From NCBI GenBank assembly GCA_018223435.1, contig JAGTTO010000001.1:1736001-1800000 (forward strand): 64,000 nucleotides of DNA. Direction: 5' to 3'. The DNA is from Lachnospiraceae bacterium Marseille-Q4251 (GTDB taxonomy: Bacteria; Bacillota; Clostridia; Lachnospirales; Lachnospiraceae). This document shows, piece after piece, positions 8,189 through 18,719 of the stretch. The notes beneath the pieces are model-generated. The model saw nothing but the letters and a program-made list of their open reading frames with translations, was not told the origin of the DNA and did no database searches. Numbering within the stretch: position 1 is the first letter of the stretch; each line of letters opens with the position of its first letter. Both the position numbers and the translations under genes were made by a program.

Positions 8189-10321
8189 TTACTGCTCCGT
8201 CTTTTCTTCCTTCTCTTCTTCCGGAACCACTTCCACGAGAACGATCGCAGATGTAGTTGGAAGAGTCAGCGTCAGCTCTCCGCCCTCAACCTGGTACTCC
8301 TGCGGTTCCGTCGTATAGCCCCAGTCTCCGGTGAGCATGACTCTCTTAAGAGAATGCCCGGAACAGACACCCACCTGCCATACCGGCAACATGAAGGTCT
8401 TGTCGCCCTGCCCGTTATGGAAAGCCACGATGACCCGTTCTTTCATATCGAAACGGCCGTAGGCAATGACATTATGTTCCCCATAGAGGAATTTCAGCGA
8501 ACCATGGCTCAGTACCGGATATTTCTTGTGGATCCGGATCATTTCCCGATGGAAATCGATGAGCTCCTTATTCTCTCTTCCCCAGGGGTAAGTTCTCCGG
8601 TTGTCCGGATCGGTGAAGCCACAGAGTCCTGCCTCGTCTCCATAATAAAGGGTCGGCGCGCCGGGCCAGGTCATCTGCACGGTCACAGCCTCCCGCATAA
8701 CGGCGACATTGACCTGCTCCTCCGCCGCCCGATAGCCGAGCTGGGCTACTCTTCCCACCCGATGGTTGGTCCGGGTCAGGAAACGGGAGTGGTCATGGTT
8801 GGACAGTTCGTTCATGGACACCTGCAAAGACGGAGCCATAAAGCTGCTCATATGGTGGCTCATCGCTCCCATGAAGGACTCATGATTTCCCAGAAGGTCG
8901 CCACGGAACTCATCGCTGTGTTTCTCCATTCCGGTCAAAAACCAGGTCAGAGGTTCCATGAAAGCGTCATAGTTCATCACGGTATCCCACTCGTCTCCCT
9001 GGAGCCAGGAACGGGCCTCCCCGTAATGCTCCGCCAGAATGATGGCCTCGGGATTGGCCTCTTTGACATTTTTCCGGAATTCCTTCCAGAATTTATGGTT
9101 GTACTCGTTGCTGAAGCCTAAGTCCGCAGCTACATCCAAACGCCAGCCGTCCACGTTGTAGGGCGGTGACACCCATTTTCTTCCGATGTTCATGATATAT
9201 TCCACGAGCTTCGGCGAGTTTTCAAAGTTCAGCTTCGGCAGGGTCTCATGGCCCCACCAGCCGTCGTAATAAGGATTATAGGGCCAGCTGTGCTCATTGT
9301 TAAATTTGAAAAAGCTCCGGTAGGGGCTGTCTGCGGAGACATAGGCTCCCTTTTCATAGCCCGGCTGGTTCTCATAGATCCGCTCCCGGTCCAGCCATTT
9401 GTTAAAGGAGCCGCAGTGGTTGAAAACGCCGTCCAGAATGACTTTCATTCCACGTTTGTGGGCCTCCTCCACGAGATGGGCCAGAAGCTCGTTGCTGGCT
9501 TTCAGATTTTCCGGATCCGTCACACGCTTAATGTATTTGGTCGCATGGGTATTATCATTATCCCAGGGGGCCAGGCACTCCCCGCCGTCGTTAACGATCT
9601 TCCCGAGATGCGGGTCTACGGAATCATAGTCCTGAATATCATACTTATGGTTGGAGGGCGATACAAAGATGGGGTTAAAATAAATTACCTCCACGCCCAG
9701 ATCCTCCAGGTAGTCCATCTTGTCCAGAACGCCCTGGAGATCGCCTCCGTAAAATTCCCGGATTCCCATAAATTCCGGATATTTGTACCAGTCCCGTACC
9801 CTGGAGGAACCGTCCCCGATGTAATAATATTCCCGGTCTTCCACATCGTTGGTCGGATCTCCATTGTAAAAACGATCCGTATAAATCTGATACATGACAG
9901 CGCCCTTTGCCCAGTCCGGTGTCCGAAATCCCGGGGCGATGGCAAAGCTGTAGTATTCCTGCAGGTCTCTCGATACACCTCTCTTATTATAGAAGCAACT
10001 GATCTTTCCTGCACAGACCTCAAAATAATAACGGAAGATCTCCTCCGTCATTTCCACCTTCACTGTATAATAATCAAAACGGCCTTCCGTTTTCTCATAA
10101 TCCATCAACAGCTTCCGGGACCCGCTGATCAGGAAAACACTGTCCACGTTATCCAGACCAGCCCGGAACCGGATCGTCACGGTCTCCCCCGGCATGGGCT
10201 CCATAGGCTCCACATAATTGGCCGTCTCATCGCTGAATAATGCATGCGGCTGAAAAACAGGGCGCATGGTCATCATATATCTCTGCACCTTCTGTAAATA
10301 ATCGATCTCTTCCAGATTCAT
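8189..10321 (-). CDS. GH13 alpha-amylase family enzyme (neopullulanase / cyclomaltodextrinase-like)
   Basis: A 710-residue intracellular alpha-glucan hydrolase. An N-terminal beta-sandwich of the CBM34 type (about 20-130) precedes a (beta/alpha)8 barrel. The GH13 motifs are present: DGVFNH (297-302), nucleophile Asp396 in GWRLD, acid/base Glu431 in LAEHYGE and transition-state Asp510 in SNHD. The N-terminal domain and layout point to the neopullulanase/cyclomaltodextrinase/maltogenic-amylase group. No signal peptide is visible, so it probably cuts imported maltodextrins. The C-terminus ends in an acidic tail. Upstream DNA has a promoter and two striking palindromes. Confidence 0.9.
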   Translation of the reverse strand: MNLEEIDYLQKVQRYMMTMRPVFQPHALFSDETANYVEPMEPMPGETVTIRFRAGLDNVDSVFLISGSRKLLMDYEKTEGRFDYYTVKVEMTEEIFRYYFEVCAGKISCFYNKRGVSRDLQEYYSFAIAPGFRTPDWAKGAVMYQIYTDRFYNGDPTNDVEDREYYYIGDGSSRVRDWYKYPEFMGIREFYGGDLQGVLDKMDYLEDLGVEVIYFNPIFVSPSNHKYDIQDYDSVDPHLGKIVNDGGECLAPWDNDNTHATKYIKRVTDPENLKASNELLAHLVEEAHKRGMKVILDGVFNHCGSFNKWLDRERIYENQPGYEKGAYVSADSPYRSFFKFNNEHSWPYNPYYDGWWGHETLPKLNFENSPKLVEYIMNIGRKWVSPPYNVDGWRLDVAADLGFSNEYNHKFWKEFRKNVKEANPEAIILAEHYGEARSWLQGDEWDTVMNYDAFMEPLTWFLTGMEKHSDEFRGDLLGNHESFMGAMSHHMSSFMAPSLQVSMNELSNHDHSRFLTRTNHRVGRVAQLGYRAAEEQVNVAVMREAVTVQMTWPGAPTLYYGDEAGLCGFTDPDNRRTYPWGRENKELIDFHREMIRIHKKYPVLSHGSLKFLYGEHNVIAYGRFDMKERVIVAFHNGQGDKTFMLPVWQVGVCSGHSLKRVMLTGDWGYTTEPQEYQVEGGELTLTLPTTSAIVLVEVVPEEEKEEKTEQ

Positions 10322-10350
10322 CGCGGCATTCCCCTTTCTTTCCTTGTACT

Positions 10351-10379
10351 ATTCTATACTATCCCACCTGTTTGCACAA
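10351..10379 (-). promoter_or_regulatory. Promoter of the GH13 gene
   Basis: Minus-strand TTGTGC (10374-10379), a 17-base spacer and TAGAAT (10351-10356). The match is moderate. Confidence 0.45.
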
Positions 10380-10381
10380 CC

Positions 10382-10428
10382 GGAAAATGTTTTCCTGCCC
10401 GGAAACTCTGCCGGAAACCGGTTTCCGG
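10382..10428. promoter_or_regulatory. Two operator-like palindromes upstream of GH13
   Basis: GGAAAATGTTTTCC (10382-10395) and the perfect 18-mer CCGGAAACCGGTTTCCGG (10411-10428) lie just upstream of the predicted -35. Both have the GGAAA-N-TTTCC form of LacI-family operators. Their position would suit activation or looping rather than simple occlusion. Confidence 0.5.
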
Positions 10429-10446
10429 ATGGATATTTCCAGATAT

Positions 10447-10482
10447 GAGAAAAGCCAGCGGATCGATCCGCTGGCTTTTCTC
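10447..10482. terminator. 36-bp perfect palindrome downstream of ftsH
   Basis: GAGAAAAGCCAGCGGATC is followed by its exact reverse complement, giving an 18-bp arm hairpin with CTTTTCTC tails on both strands. It probably terminates ftsH transcripts. The rest of the 331-base gap holds a run of eight G (about 10533-10540) and an AT hairpin (10593-10611) but no gene that I can see. Confidence 0.65.
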
Positions 10483-10651
10483 TTGGAGAAGGTATTTCTC
10501 TTATGGGGTGTAGCAAAAACTATATAATGTATTGGGGGGGGTTACGATTAGTATTATAACAAAGGAACCCAAATAAGTGTGCACAAAGTTTAAAAAATCT
10601 CAGATTTTTTTTTATGCGTTCTTTACAAAAGGAACTTGGAGCAAAAGCGGC

Positions 10652-12472
<1,821 letters not shown>

Positions 12473-12495
12473 CGCGAATCTCCTTTCAGTTACTG

Positions 12496-13023
12496 TTACT
12501 TGCCTAATTCTACGATTCCGATGTAAGGAAGATTCCGGTATTTCTGGTCGTAATCCAGACCGTAGCCCACAACGAACTCATCGGGAATGTTGAAACCGGT
12601 ATAGTCCACTTTCACATCGGTGACACGGCGCTCCGGCTTGTCAAGGAGCGTACAAAGATGCAGGCTCTTCGGATTTCTCTTCCTCAGGATCTCCATCAGA
12701 TAACCTAAGGTTCTTCCTGAATCCACGATATCCTCAACGATCAGAACGTCCTTGCCATCCAGGGGCTGATCCAGATCCTTTACGATCTTTACCACACCGC
12801 TGGACTCTGTGCCTGCACCGTAGCTGCTGACAGACATGAAATCCATCGTAACGGGAACCGTAATTCTCTTTGCCAGCTCACACATAAAGAACACGCCGCC
12901 TTTGAGCACGCATACCAGATGCACCTGACGTCCGGCATAATCTTCACTGATTTTTTTGCCAAGTTCTGCGATTTTTGCATCCACATCTTTTTCTGGTACC
13001 AGAACACGAATCTTGTCTTCCAT
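12496..13023 (-). CDS. hpt: Hypoxanthine phosphoribosyltransferase
   Basis: A 175-residue purine-salvage enzyme that converts hypoxanthine or guanine plus PRPP to IMP or GMP in the cytoplasm. The PRPP-binding motif [14 protein letters not shown] is intact, and the C-terminal [22 protein letters not shown] segment is the family's base-binding region. It starts 5 bases after tilS and precedes ftsH by 24, the conserved Firmicutes tilS-hpt-ftsH operon. Confidence 0.97.
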   Translation of the reverse strand: MEDKIRVLVPEKDVDAKIAELGKKISEDYAGRQVHLVCVLKGGVFFMCELAKRITVPVTMDFMSVSSYGAGTESSGVVKIVKDLDQPLDGKDVLIVEDIVDSGRTLGYLMEILRKRNPKSLHLCTLLDKPERRVTDVKVDYTGFNIPDEFVVGYGLDYDQKYRNLPYIGIVELGK

Positions 13024-13027
13024 TCTC

Positions 13028-14476
13028 TTAATCCTCCATCACTTGTACTTTTAAAACCCTGCTGGTTTTCTCTGTTACCTTGTAAACCTCGCTGATCCGA
13101 TGGCCCACCACCCAGAGGATCTGGGAGCCGTCTGCCAGAAGGCACAGCCGGTCTCTCTCCCCGGCCGGAATTTTCTCATCGATGAGGTACTTTTTCAGAG
13201 TCTTTCTTCCGCCCGAAGCTGTGACCGTAAGGAAGTCACCGCTCCTTCGGGGCCGTATTTGAACCGTATTTTTAATTGTATCATAATCGAACCATTTCGT
13301 ATACATTTTTTCCGGAATAATTTCGTTTTTATAAGGAAAAATCGAGGCAGTCAGGCGATATTTCCCGTACCTGACCGTCCCCGGGACTATCAGTTCCGTC
13401 TCACTCTGCTGCTCTTCCTTCTCAATCCCCGGCCTGTCAAAAATCAGGTATGCGCCTTCCGTATGAACCGTGAGCCCTCCTGGAAGATTCAAGGACCGGC
13501 CGGACTGTCTGGATGCAAGCTCTGTGATAGCGGAGAGATGGGAGGAGGAGATATTATAAAGGGAAACGCCCGGCTCCTGCTGCCTGAAAGTCCCTTCCTG
13601 ATCTTGAAGGCTTTCTCCTCTCAAAACAAACTTCTCAGAAACCTCCCTCAGACAATACCGCAGAATATACGCTTTCAGGGCCTCCGGCTCCTGCAAAAAT
13701 CCTTCCCGGTCCAGAAAAAGGCCCGCACCGCCGTCCGTTTTCCGGCCCGCCAGCCTTTTCGCTGCTTCCCTGGCCTGCCCGGCCAGATAATCCTCGGCCA
13801 GAGCCAGCCTTTCCGCTGTTTCGGCCAGATGCTCGCAGGCTCTCGGATTTAATTCTTCCCTAAGGAGTGGTAGGATATTCAACCGGATCCGGTTTCGGGC
13901 GTAATCAGTCTCAAGATTGGTGGCATCGGTTCGGAAGGGAAGGTTTTCTTTCCGAAGAAGGTCTTCGATCTCCTCCCGGGTCAGACAGAGCAGCGGACGG
14001 ATGATGTTTCCCCGTACCGGACGGATGCCGGAAAGCCCGGAAAGCCCGCTTCCCCGGACCAGATGAAAGAGAACCGTCTCGGCCTGATCGTTCCGGTTGT
14101 GGGCCACGGCGATCTTCGTACCGCCGTTCTTGCTGCGAACTTCCTCGAAGGCCTCGTACCTCGCCCGGCGGCCCGCCTCCTCCCCGGAGCACTTCCATTC
14201 CCGGGCTAACTTAGGGATGTCCCGGTGGTAAGTGTGACAGGGGATAGCAAGCTTCCGGCAGAAGTTTTCCACAAAAGCCGCATCCTCAAGGCTTTCTTTT
14301 CCACGAATGCCATGTTCCATGTGGACAACTTCCAGGCTTATTCCCAGAGTCTCCTTATATTTATCCAGCAGAAAAAGCAGGCATACCGAGTCGGGCCCCC
14401 CCGATACGCCTGCTATGATCCGGTCTCCTCTTTGGACCATTCCGTTTTTCCGGATATAATCCAGTACTTTCTCCAT
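13028..14476 (-). CDS. tilS: tRNA(Ile)-lysidine synthase
   Basis: A 482-residue enzyme that ligates lysine to C34 of the CAU-anticodon tRNA-Ile, changing its decoding from AUG to AUA. The N-type ATP-pyrophosphatase P-loop SGGPDS is at residues 25-30. HGIRGKESLEDAAFVENF and the later VAHNRNDQAETVLFHLVRGSGLSGLSG are TilS signatures, and a C-terminal substrate-binding domain (IRPRRSGDFLTV) follows. It is co-directional with hpt and ftsH. Confidence 0.96.
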   Translation of the reverse strand: MEKVLDYIRKNGMVQRGDRIIAGVSGGPDSVCLLFLLDKYKETLGISLEVVHMEHGIRGKESLEDAAFVENFCRKLAIPCHTYHRDIPKLAREWKCSGEEAGRRARYEAFEEVRSKNGGTKIAVAHNRNDQAETVLFHLVRGSGLSGLSGIRPVRGNIIRPLLCLTREEIEDLLRKENLPFRTDATNLETDYARNRIRLNILPLLREELNPRACEHLAETAERLALAEDYLAGQAREAAKRLAGRKTDGGAGLFLDREGFLQEPEALKAYILRYCLREVSEKFVLRGESLQDQEGTFRQQEPGVSLYNISSSHLSAITELASRQSGRSLNLPGGLTVHTEGAYLIFDRPGIEKEEQQSETELIVPGTVRYGKYRLTASIFPYKNEIIPEKMYTKWFDYDTIKNTVQIRPRRSGDFLTVTASGGRKTLKKYLIDEKIPAGERDRLCLLADGSQILWVVGHRISEVYKVTEKTSRVLKVQVMED

Positions 14477-14612
14477 AAGTCTTCCTCCGTTGTCTCTGCG
14501 ATCCCGAGAGGCCAGGTTTTTGTCGTCAGAAGCCTGAACACCTCGCGAAAATCCATCTACACTTATTCAGTATATTCACATTCCCGCAAAACCGCAAGGC
14601 GCAAGCAGAAAT

Positions 14613-16079
14613 TCACCGCCTCCACAGGCCTCCTACCAGCACCGTCATATCGTCCTCGGCCTTTCTCCGCCGGAATTTCAACACCTCTTCCAGGATATTT
14701 TTCGCCATCTCGGCGGCATTGTCCGTGGTCTCGTTCAAAATCAGCTCCTGGACCTTGTCCTCCCCGTGATTTCCCGGGAAAGCGTCCAGAATCCCGTCGG
14801 AGACCATGACAAGGAAATCTCCGGGCCGGAGCTGCTTTTTCGTACACTCGTAGTCCGCCTCCCCGATAATCCCCATGGGCATGCTCGTCGAAGAAACGGT
14901 CTCCAGCCAGTCTCCCCGTTTCAAAAAAGTCGCCGCCGCTCCGACTTTCAGAAGCTCGCACTCCCCGGTGTAGAGGTTCACCGCCGCCAGATCCATCGTG
15001 GAAAAACAGCTGCTGTCCCGAAGAAGCATGACGGAATGGAGCATTTTGATCGAAGTTTCCCGGTCAAAGCCCGCATTCAGGAACTGTTCCATAAGCTCCA
15101 CAGTCTGGCTGCTCTCCTGTCCCGCCTCCGGCCCGGAGCCCATGCCGTCGGAAATGCTCAAAATCATCTCGCCGCTGTCCCGGTGGTAAACCGCGAAGCT
15201 GTCCCCGGAGACCACTTCCCCGTCCCTCGTCACCCGGGCTGCCCCGCAGAGCATCATATATACCGGAGCTGGCATAAACATCACCGTACTGTAGTCCTGG
15301 TTGATGACCATGCGGCTGTCCCGGGCCGGAATCATGCGCTCCCCGCAGGCCGAAGAAAGGCAGGCCGCCGCCTCCCGCATGCCCACACAACGCTTTTTCC
15401 CCAGAGCCCGCATCGTCACATAGAGCTCCCGGCAACCGTCGGGCCGCTCTACCTTCCACATTTCCCGTACGCCGATACCGTGAAGTTTCATCTGGACCTC
15501 CAGAATCCGACGCACCTGAGTGTCCACCTCGTCCACCTCATAAATGGCCCCGGCAGCCCGCCGGATGATTCCGGCGATCTCCTGAAACTGATCCATCATA
15601 ATTCGCCGGCTGGCGAAAAGCCGGTTCGTCCAGAGAAGATTCTGCCGGGCCAGCTGATATTTAAGCCGCAACTCTGCCAGAAACCGGTCCGAGCGGATGC
15701 AAAAGGAAAGCCGTGGAAGCTCCTCCTCCCCTTTTTCCATAGAAAAAAGCCGGTCGTACGCCTCCCGGAGCGTGTCCTCCCGGTGCTCGCTCCAGCACCA
15801 CTCCATGGCCTCGCAGTCCCGGCAGACCTGATGGGAGGTCTCCTTTAAGATCTCTTCTCTGTCCTCTTTCTCCAGATCTTCTTTGAGCTTCGGAAGCTTT
15901 AAAAAGGTCTCTGAGAGTCCCTCGAAGGCCTCCGCGTACTGAGTCAGCTTCTGCCTGCCGGGATCACGCACCGCCTCGTTCCCCGGCCCTTCCCGATGCT
16001 CCTGAAAAAAGACCTTCAGAAGATCCAGAATCATCCACAGAATACTCACCAGCAGAACCGTCATCAAAAGCTCCCCCAT
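14613..16079 (-). CDS. spoIIE: Short SpoIIE-type PP2C serine phosphatase
   Basis: A 488-residue phosphatase of the stage II sporulation protein E family. In sporulation SpoIIE dephosphorylates SpoIIAA to release sigma F. One membrane segment (about 4-24) is followed by a SpoIIE region-II-like part with the CRDCEAMEWCW cysteine cluster. The PP2C domain (about 270-488) shows the metal-binding motifs SISDGMGSG, VMVSDGI and EDDMTVLV. Canonical SpoIIE has about ten N-terminal membrane segments and over 800 residues, so region I is replaced here by one anchor. Its place between divIC and tilS supports the SpoIIE assignment. A preceding terminator implies its own promoter. Confidence 0.88.
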   Translation of the reverse strand: MGELLMTVLLVSILWMILDLLKVFFQEHREGPGNEAVRDPGRQKLTQYAEAFEGLSETFLKLPKLKEDLEKEDREEILKETSHQVCRDCEAMEWCWSEHREDTLREAYDRLFSMEKGEEELPRLSFCIRSDRFLAELRLKYQLARQNLLWTNRLFASRRIMMDQFQEIAGIIRRAAGAIYEVDEVDTQVRRILEVQMKLHGIGVREMWKVERPDGCRELYVTMRALGKKRCVGMREAAACLSSACGERMIPARDSRMVINQDYSTVMFMPAPVYMMLCGAARVTRDGEVVSGDSFAVYHRDSGEMILSISDGMGSGPEAGQESSQTVELMEQFLNAGFDRETSIKMLHSVMLLRDSSCFSTMDLAAVNLYTGECELLKVGAAATFLKRGDWLETVSSTSMPMGIIGEADYECTKKQLRPGDFLVMVSDGILDAFPGNHGEDKVQELILNETTDNAAEMAKNILEEVLKFRRRKAEDDMTVLVGGLWRR

Positions 16080-16104
16080 AACTTACGCGCCCTCCATTCA
16101 CAAA

Positions 16105-16146
16105 AATGGCAGAACCGGACAGGCTTTTATGGCTTGTCCGGTTCTC
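16105..16146 (-). terminator. Terminator between divIC and spoIIE
   Basis: On the minus strand AGAACCGGACA pairs with TGTCCGGTTCT (16111-16145), and a short T-run follows (GCCATTTTTG). Confidence 0.8.
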
Positions 16147-16182
16147 TTTCGTACGCTGCTCTGTCAGAGAGCTTTTTCTTTA

Positions 16183-16485
16183 TCAGTTCGAGGGTTTGAA
16201 GATGATCTCGTCTTTGTAGACCAGGCCAAGCTTGTCTTTCGCGATCTCTTCCACATACTCCTTTGTGTTCTTGTACTCTTCCAGCTTCTTTATCTCATCT
16301 GTACGGGCTGTCTCGCTGTCGATCTTCTGCTGCAATTCTTCCTGCTGGGCCGCATATACCTTGAGCTTTTCTTTCAGCCCCTGGCTCTGCACGCTCAGGA
16401 TGACGAGCAGGATCAGGACGATAAAACAGATGCTGGTTACGCCTCTGTTGCTTCCCTTTCTTTTTTTCCTTCTTTTTTGTTTCAT
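16183..16485 (-). CDS. divIC: Septum formation initiator DivIC/FtsB
   Basis: A 100-residue bitopic division protein. A basic cytoplasmic tail is followed by one membrane segment (about 17-34), a coiled coil (about 37-70) and the short C-terminal motif KDKLGLVYKDEIIF typical of DivIC/FtsB. It would act at the septum with FtsL and DivIB. Its ATG overlaps the yabQ stop by four bases, so the two are translationally coupled. Low similarity is normal for the family, but position and architecture agree. Confidence 0.9.
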   Translation of the reverse strand: MKQKRRKKRKGSNRGVTSICFIVLILLVILSVQSQGLKEKLKVYAAQQEELQQKIDSETARTDEIKKLEEYKNTKEYVEEIAKDKLGLVYKDEIIFKPSN

Positions 16486-16910
16486 TCGGATCCCTGCTTC
16501 TTTCTTTTGACGCCAACGTTTTTACATGTAATTTTCATTGTAACCCAATTCCATGCTTTTTTCAACGCTTTTCGGCAAAGAAAAACTGTTTTTTTCGACG
16601 CCGTACAAAACACGAAGGTTTCACAGGTTATCACCCAGGGACTGACCGTCCGGTGATAAAACCACATGCCAAAGACAAGAGCCGCCAGGGAAAAGCCCCG
16701 GATGGAGCCGCTGTTCCCCCGAAAAGACACGCCGAAGCAGAAGATGCCCGCCGCCGTCCAGAAAAAGAAATCTTCCAGGGACTGGAAGAAGCCGTTATGG
16801 GGGATCACCCGGCGGAGCACGCGCAGCTGATCATATGCACAAAGAAGAATGACTCCCGAGAGAAGAGAAAAAAAGAAAAACCAGATCTCGTGACGGATGA
16901 CCTCGCTCAT
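16482..16910 (-). CDS. yabQ: Spore cortex biosynthesis protein YabQ
   Basis: A 142-residue protein with about four hydrophobic segments, opening MSEVIRHEIWFFFFSLLSGV as in YabQ proteins. In B. subtilis, YabQ sits in the membrane around the forespore and is needed for cortex formation. The ATG follows the yabP stop directly (TAGATG), and the gene overlaps divIC at its other end. The order yabP-yabQ-divIC is diagnostic. Confidence 0.9.
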   Translation of the reverse strand: MSEVIRHEIWFFFFSLLSGVILLCAYDQLRVLRRVIPHNGFFQSLEDFFFWTAAGIFCFGVSFRGNSGSIRGFSLAALVFGMWFYHRTVSPWVITCETFVFCTASKKTVFLCRKALKKAWNWVTMKITCKNVGVKRKKQGSE

Positions 16911-17204
16911 CTACTGAAACATCCTTTTGAAGCGGGAACCGTTCCGATCCGCCTTTTTTCCCTGGCTTCCGGTGTAGGTGAGACTGTCGATTTTTCCATC
17001 GAGGTCCACCTCGCCTTTTTCCAGGGTGAGCCGGCTCACATGGAGCTCCTCCCCCTTGATCATCAGAAGGCCGTCCTCGGTCTGGAGCACCACTTCTCCC
17101 ACATCAAAAGAGAGCACATCCGATACCCCCGTGATGGCCGCGCATCTGCGCCCCTCCATGGTCAGCCTGTGTGCTCTCTTCATCTCAATCTGTTTTTCTT
17201 CCAT
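16911..17204 (-). CDS. yabP: Sporulation protein YabP
   Basis: A 97-residue YabP/YqfC-family protein involved in spore envelope assembly in relatives. The core HRLTMEGRRCAAITGVSDVL and the following FDVGEVVLQTEDGLLMIKGEELHV match the family's beta-rich fold. I start at the internal ATG preceded by GAGAGGG. A longer frame begins at 17282, but the 26 added residues do not look like YabP. It is tightly linked to yabQ. Confidence 0.9.
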   Translation of the reverse strand: MEEKQIEMKRAHRLTMEGRRCAAITGVSDVLSFDVGEVVLQTEDGLLMIKGEELHVSRLTLEKGEVDLDGKIDSLTYTGSQGKKADRNGSRFKRMFQ

Positions 17205-17316
17205 AAAGCCCTCTCGGTATATGCTCTTGATAGAATATATGAGACGGGAGGGCGAAATATTCATCATGCAGGCATGACTCATACTTTTTATGGAAAAGCT
17301 GTATGACGCTGAAAAG

Positions 17317-17556
17317 TTACAGATATTTATACATTTCTTTGGCGTCGTCTTTTTTGACGGTCTCCTGGACGTTCAGGACCTCAACCTTTACGGCCTTGGT
17401 TCCGAAACCGATCTCCAGAATGTCACCCTCTTTGACGGCCGCGGAAGCCTTGGCGGGCTTGCCGTTGATCGTGACTCTTCCGGCGTCGCAGGCCTCATTG
17501 GCCACGGTGCGGCGCTTGATGAGGCGCGATACCTTTAAAAATTTATCTAAGCGCAT
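17317..17556 (-). CDS. rqcP: S4-domain RNA-binding protein RqcP (YabO)
   Basis: A 79-residue S4 RNA-binding protein. MRLDKFLKVSRLIKRRTVANEACDAG is the S4 alpha-L motif. In B. subtilis, RqcP/YabO works with RqcH in ribosome-associated quality control, helping add C-terminal alanine tails to stalled chains. The size is typical, and it lies between hup and yabP as in other Firmicutes. It is preceded by the hup terminator, so it probably has a separate promoter. Confidence 0.92.
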   Translation of the reverse strand: MRLDKFLKVSRLIKRRTVANEACDAGRVTINGKPAKASAAVKEGDILEIGFGTKAVKVEVLNVQETVKKDDAKEMYKYL

Positions 17557-17575
17557 AATTCAGTTTCTCCTTTTA

Positions 17576-17612
17576 CGAAAAATCGGAGGACTCCAACGCA
17601 GAAGTCCTCCGA
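17576..17612 (-). terminator. Terminator downstream of hup
   Basis: On the minus strand TCGGAGGACT pairs with AGTCCTCCGA (17583-17612), followed by TTTTTCG. Confidence 0.85.
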
Positions 17613-17625
17613 TCTGAAAGCATTT

Positions 17626-17771
17626 GCAACTATTCCGACCTCATCTCGATTCCGCTTCGCTTCATCTCGATGTGGCTTCTCGCCAAATAGATTTCCAGTC
17701 AAAAGTGTTCGTTCATGCAAGCATGAATCACACTTTCGACTGAAAATCTGCTTGGCTCTGAATAGTTGCAA
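17626..17771. repeat. Family A structured repeat, copy 1 (after hup)
   Basis: The ends are GCAACTATTC and GAATAGTTGC. Inside are two CATCTCGAT units and a 61-base near-perfect hairpin (17689-17749) with the loop region TTCATGCAAGCATGAA. It begins one base after the hup stop and is roughly 90% identical by eye to the copy at 22970-23111. It has no coding capacity. Confidence 0.85.
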
Positions 17772-17772
17772 C

Positions 17773-18051
17773 TTATTTCTCGTTGATCATATCTTTCAGT
17801 GCTTTGCCGGCTTTGAATCTGGGAGCTTTGGAAGCCTCGATCTTCATCGGCTCGCCGCTCTGAGGATTTCTTCCCTCTCTTGCTGCTCTCTCAGATACTT
17901 CAAAAGTACCAAAACCAACCAGCTGGATCTTCTCACCTTTTTTCAGCTCTTCGGTCACAACGTCGGTGAAAGCTTTCAGTGCTTTCTCTGCGTCTTTTTT
18001 GGATAATTCGGTCTTGCTGGCGATGGCAGCAATCAGTTCTGTTTTATTCAT
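17773..18051 (-). CDS. hup: DNA-binding protein HU
   Basis: A 92-residue nucleoid protein. MNKTELIAAIASKTELSKKD and the DNA-intercalating arm (RAAREGRNPQSGEPMKI) are textbook HU. It bends and compacts DNA as a homodimer. It has its own promoter (18158-18186) and a purine-rich AGAGGAGGAA ribosome site, suiting high expression. A structured repeat starts at its stop codon and a terminator follows. Confidence 0.98.
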   Translation of the reverse strand: MNKTELIAAIASKTELSKKDAEKALKAFTDVVTEELKKGEKIQLVGFGTFEVSERAAREGRNPQSGEPMKIEASKAPRFKAGKALKDMINEK

Positions 18052-18157
18052 GGAAATATTCCTCCTCTGGATTTCTCTTCGTAACTGGTCTGTTCTTTAC
18101 AGCTACTTCTCTTTGTAATCATGACCCTGCCTTCTCCCCGGCAAAGTTCTACGTTTA

Positions 18158-18186
18158 CTTATAAACTGTTTTGGGCCTTTTGTCAA
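18158..18186 (-). promoter_or_regulatory. Promoter of hup
   Basis: Minus-strand TTGACA (18181-18186), a 17-base spacer and TATAAG (18158-18163), about 100 bases before the start codon. Confidence 0.85.
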
Positions 18187-18206
18187 GACTAATACGGCTC
18201 TTTTTG

Positions 18207-18695
18207 CTATGATTCCGCTTGCAGAAGACGGATGACTTCGCGGGAAGCATTCCGCTCTGCTTCCTTCTTCCGCTTTTCGTATTCTGCTGACTTTCCCTGC
18301 TTTTCCGCCTGCTTGATGGCCTCCCAGCGGCCCGGTACTTCTTCCTTTTCCGGGGCGGCCTCAGAGGAAAAGACGTGGGGATGGCGGCGGATCATTTTCT
18401 CCCCCGCCTTCTGGATCACATCATCCAGGGAAAAAAGCCCCTCCTCCTCGGCGATCTGGCTCTGGAGTACCACCTGGAGAAGCACATCCCCCAGTTCCTC
18501 CGAGAGGTTGTCCGCATCGCCGGTGTCAGTAAGAAGATTCACGGCAGCCACAGCCTCCGTCATCTCATGGATCATGCAGGGTTTTAAACTTTCGTGAGTC
18601 TGAGCCTTATCCCAGGGGCAGCCTTTTTCCGGATCCCTGAGGGCCCGGATGATTCCGCGGTAGTCGTCAAAGGTGATCTTCCTGTCCATAAGCAT
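18207..18695 (-). CDS. mazG: MazG family nucleotide pyrophosphohydrolase
   Basis: A 162-residue, single-domain MazG that would hydrolyse (d)NTPs, including damaged nucleotides, to NMP and pyrophosphate. The opening CPWDKAQTHESLKPCMIHEM and the later ELGDVLLQVVLQSQIAEEEG are conserved. The usual metal-binding EExxE reads HEMTE here, so the first glutamate is a histidine, while the later ExxD part is intact. In B. subtilis the domain is fused to a methylase in YabN; here it stands alone upstream of hup. The C-terminal tail is basic and coiled-coil-like. Confidence 0.9.
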   Translation of the reverse strand: MLMDRKITFDDYRGIIRALRDPEKGCPWDKAQTHESLKPCMIHEMTEAVAAVNLLTDTGDADNLSEELGDVLLQVVLQSQIAEEEGLFSLDDVIQKAGEKMIRRHPHVFSSEAAPEKEEVPGRWEAIKQAEKQGKSAEYEKRKKEAERNASREVIRLLQAES

Positions 18696-18719
18696 TCCCC
18701 TTTATCCTGCGATTATGCC

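Noticed and set aside
10533..10540. Eight-G run as a phase-variation tract
   Set aside because: It lies in non-coding DNA downstream of ftsH, away from any start or promoter.
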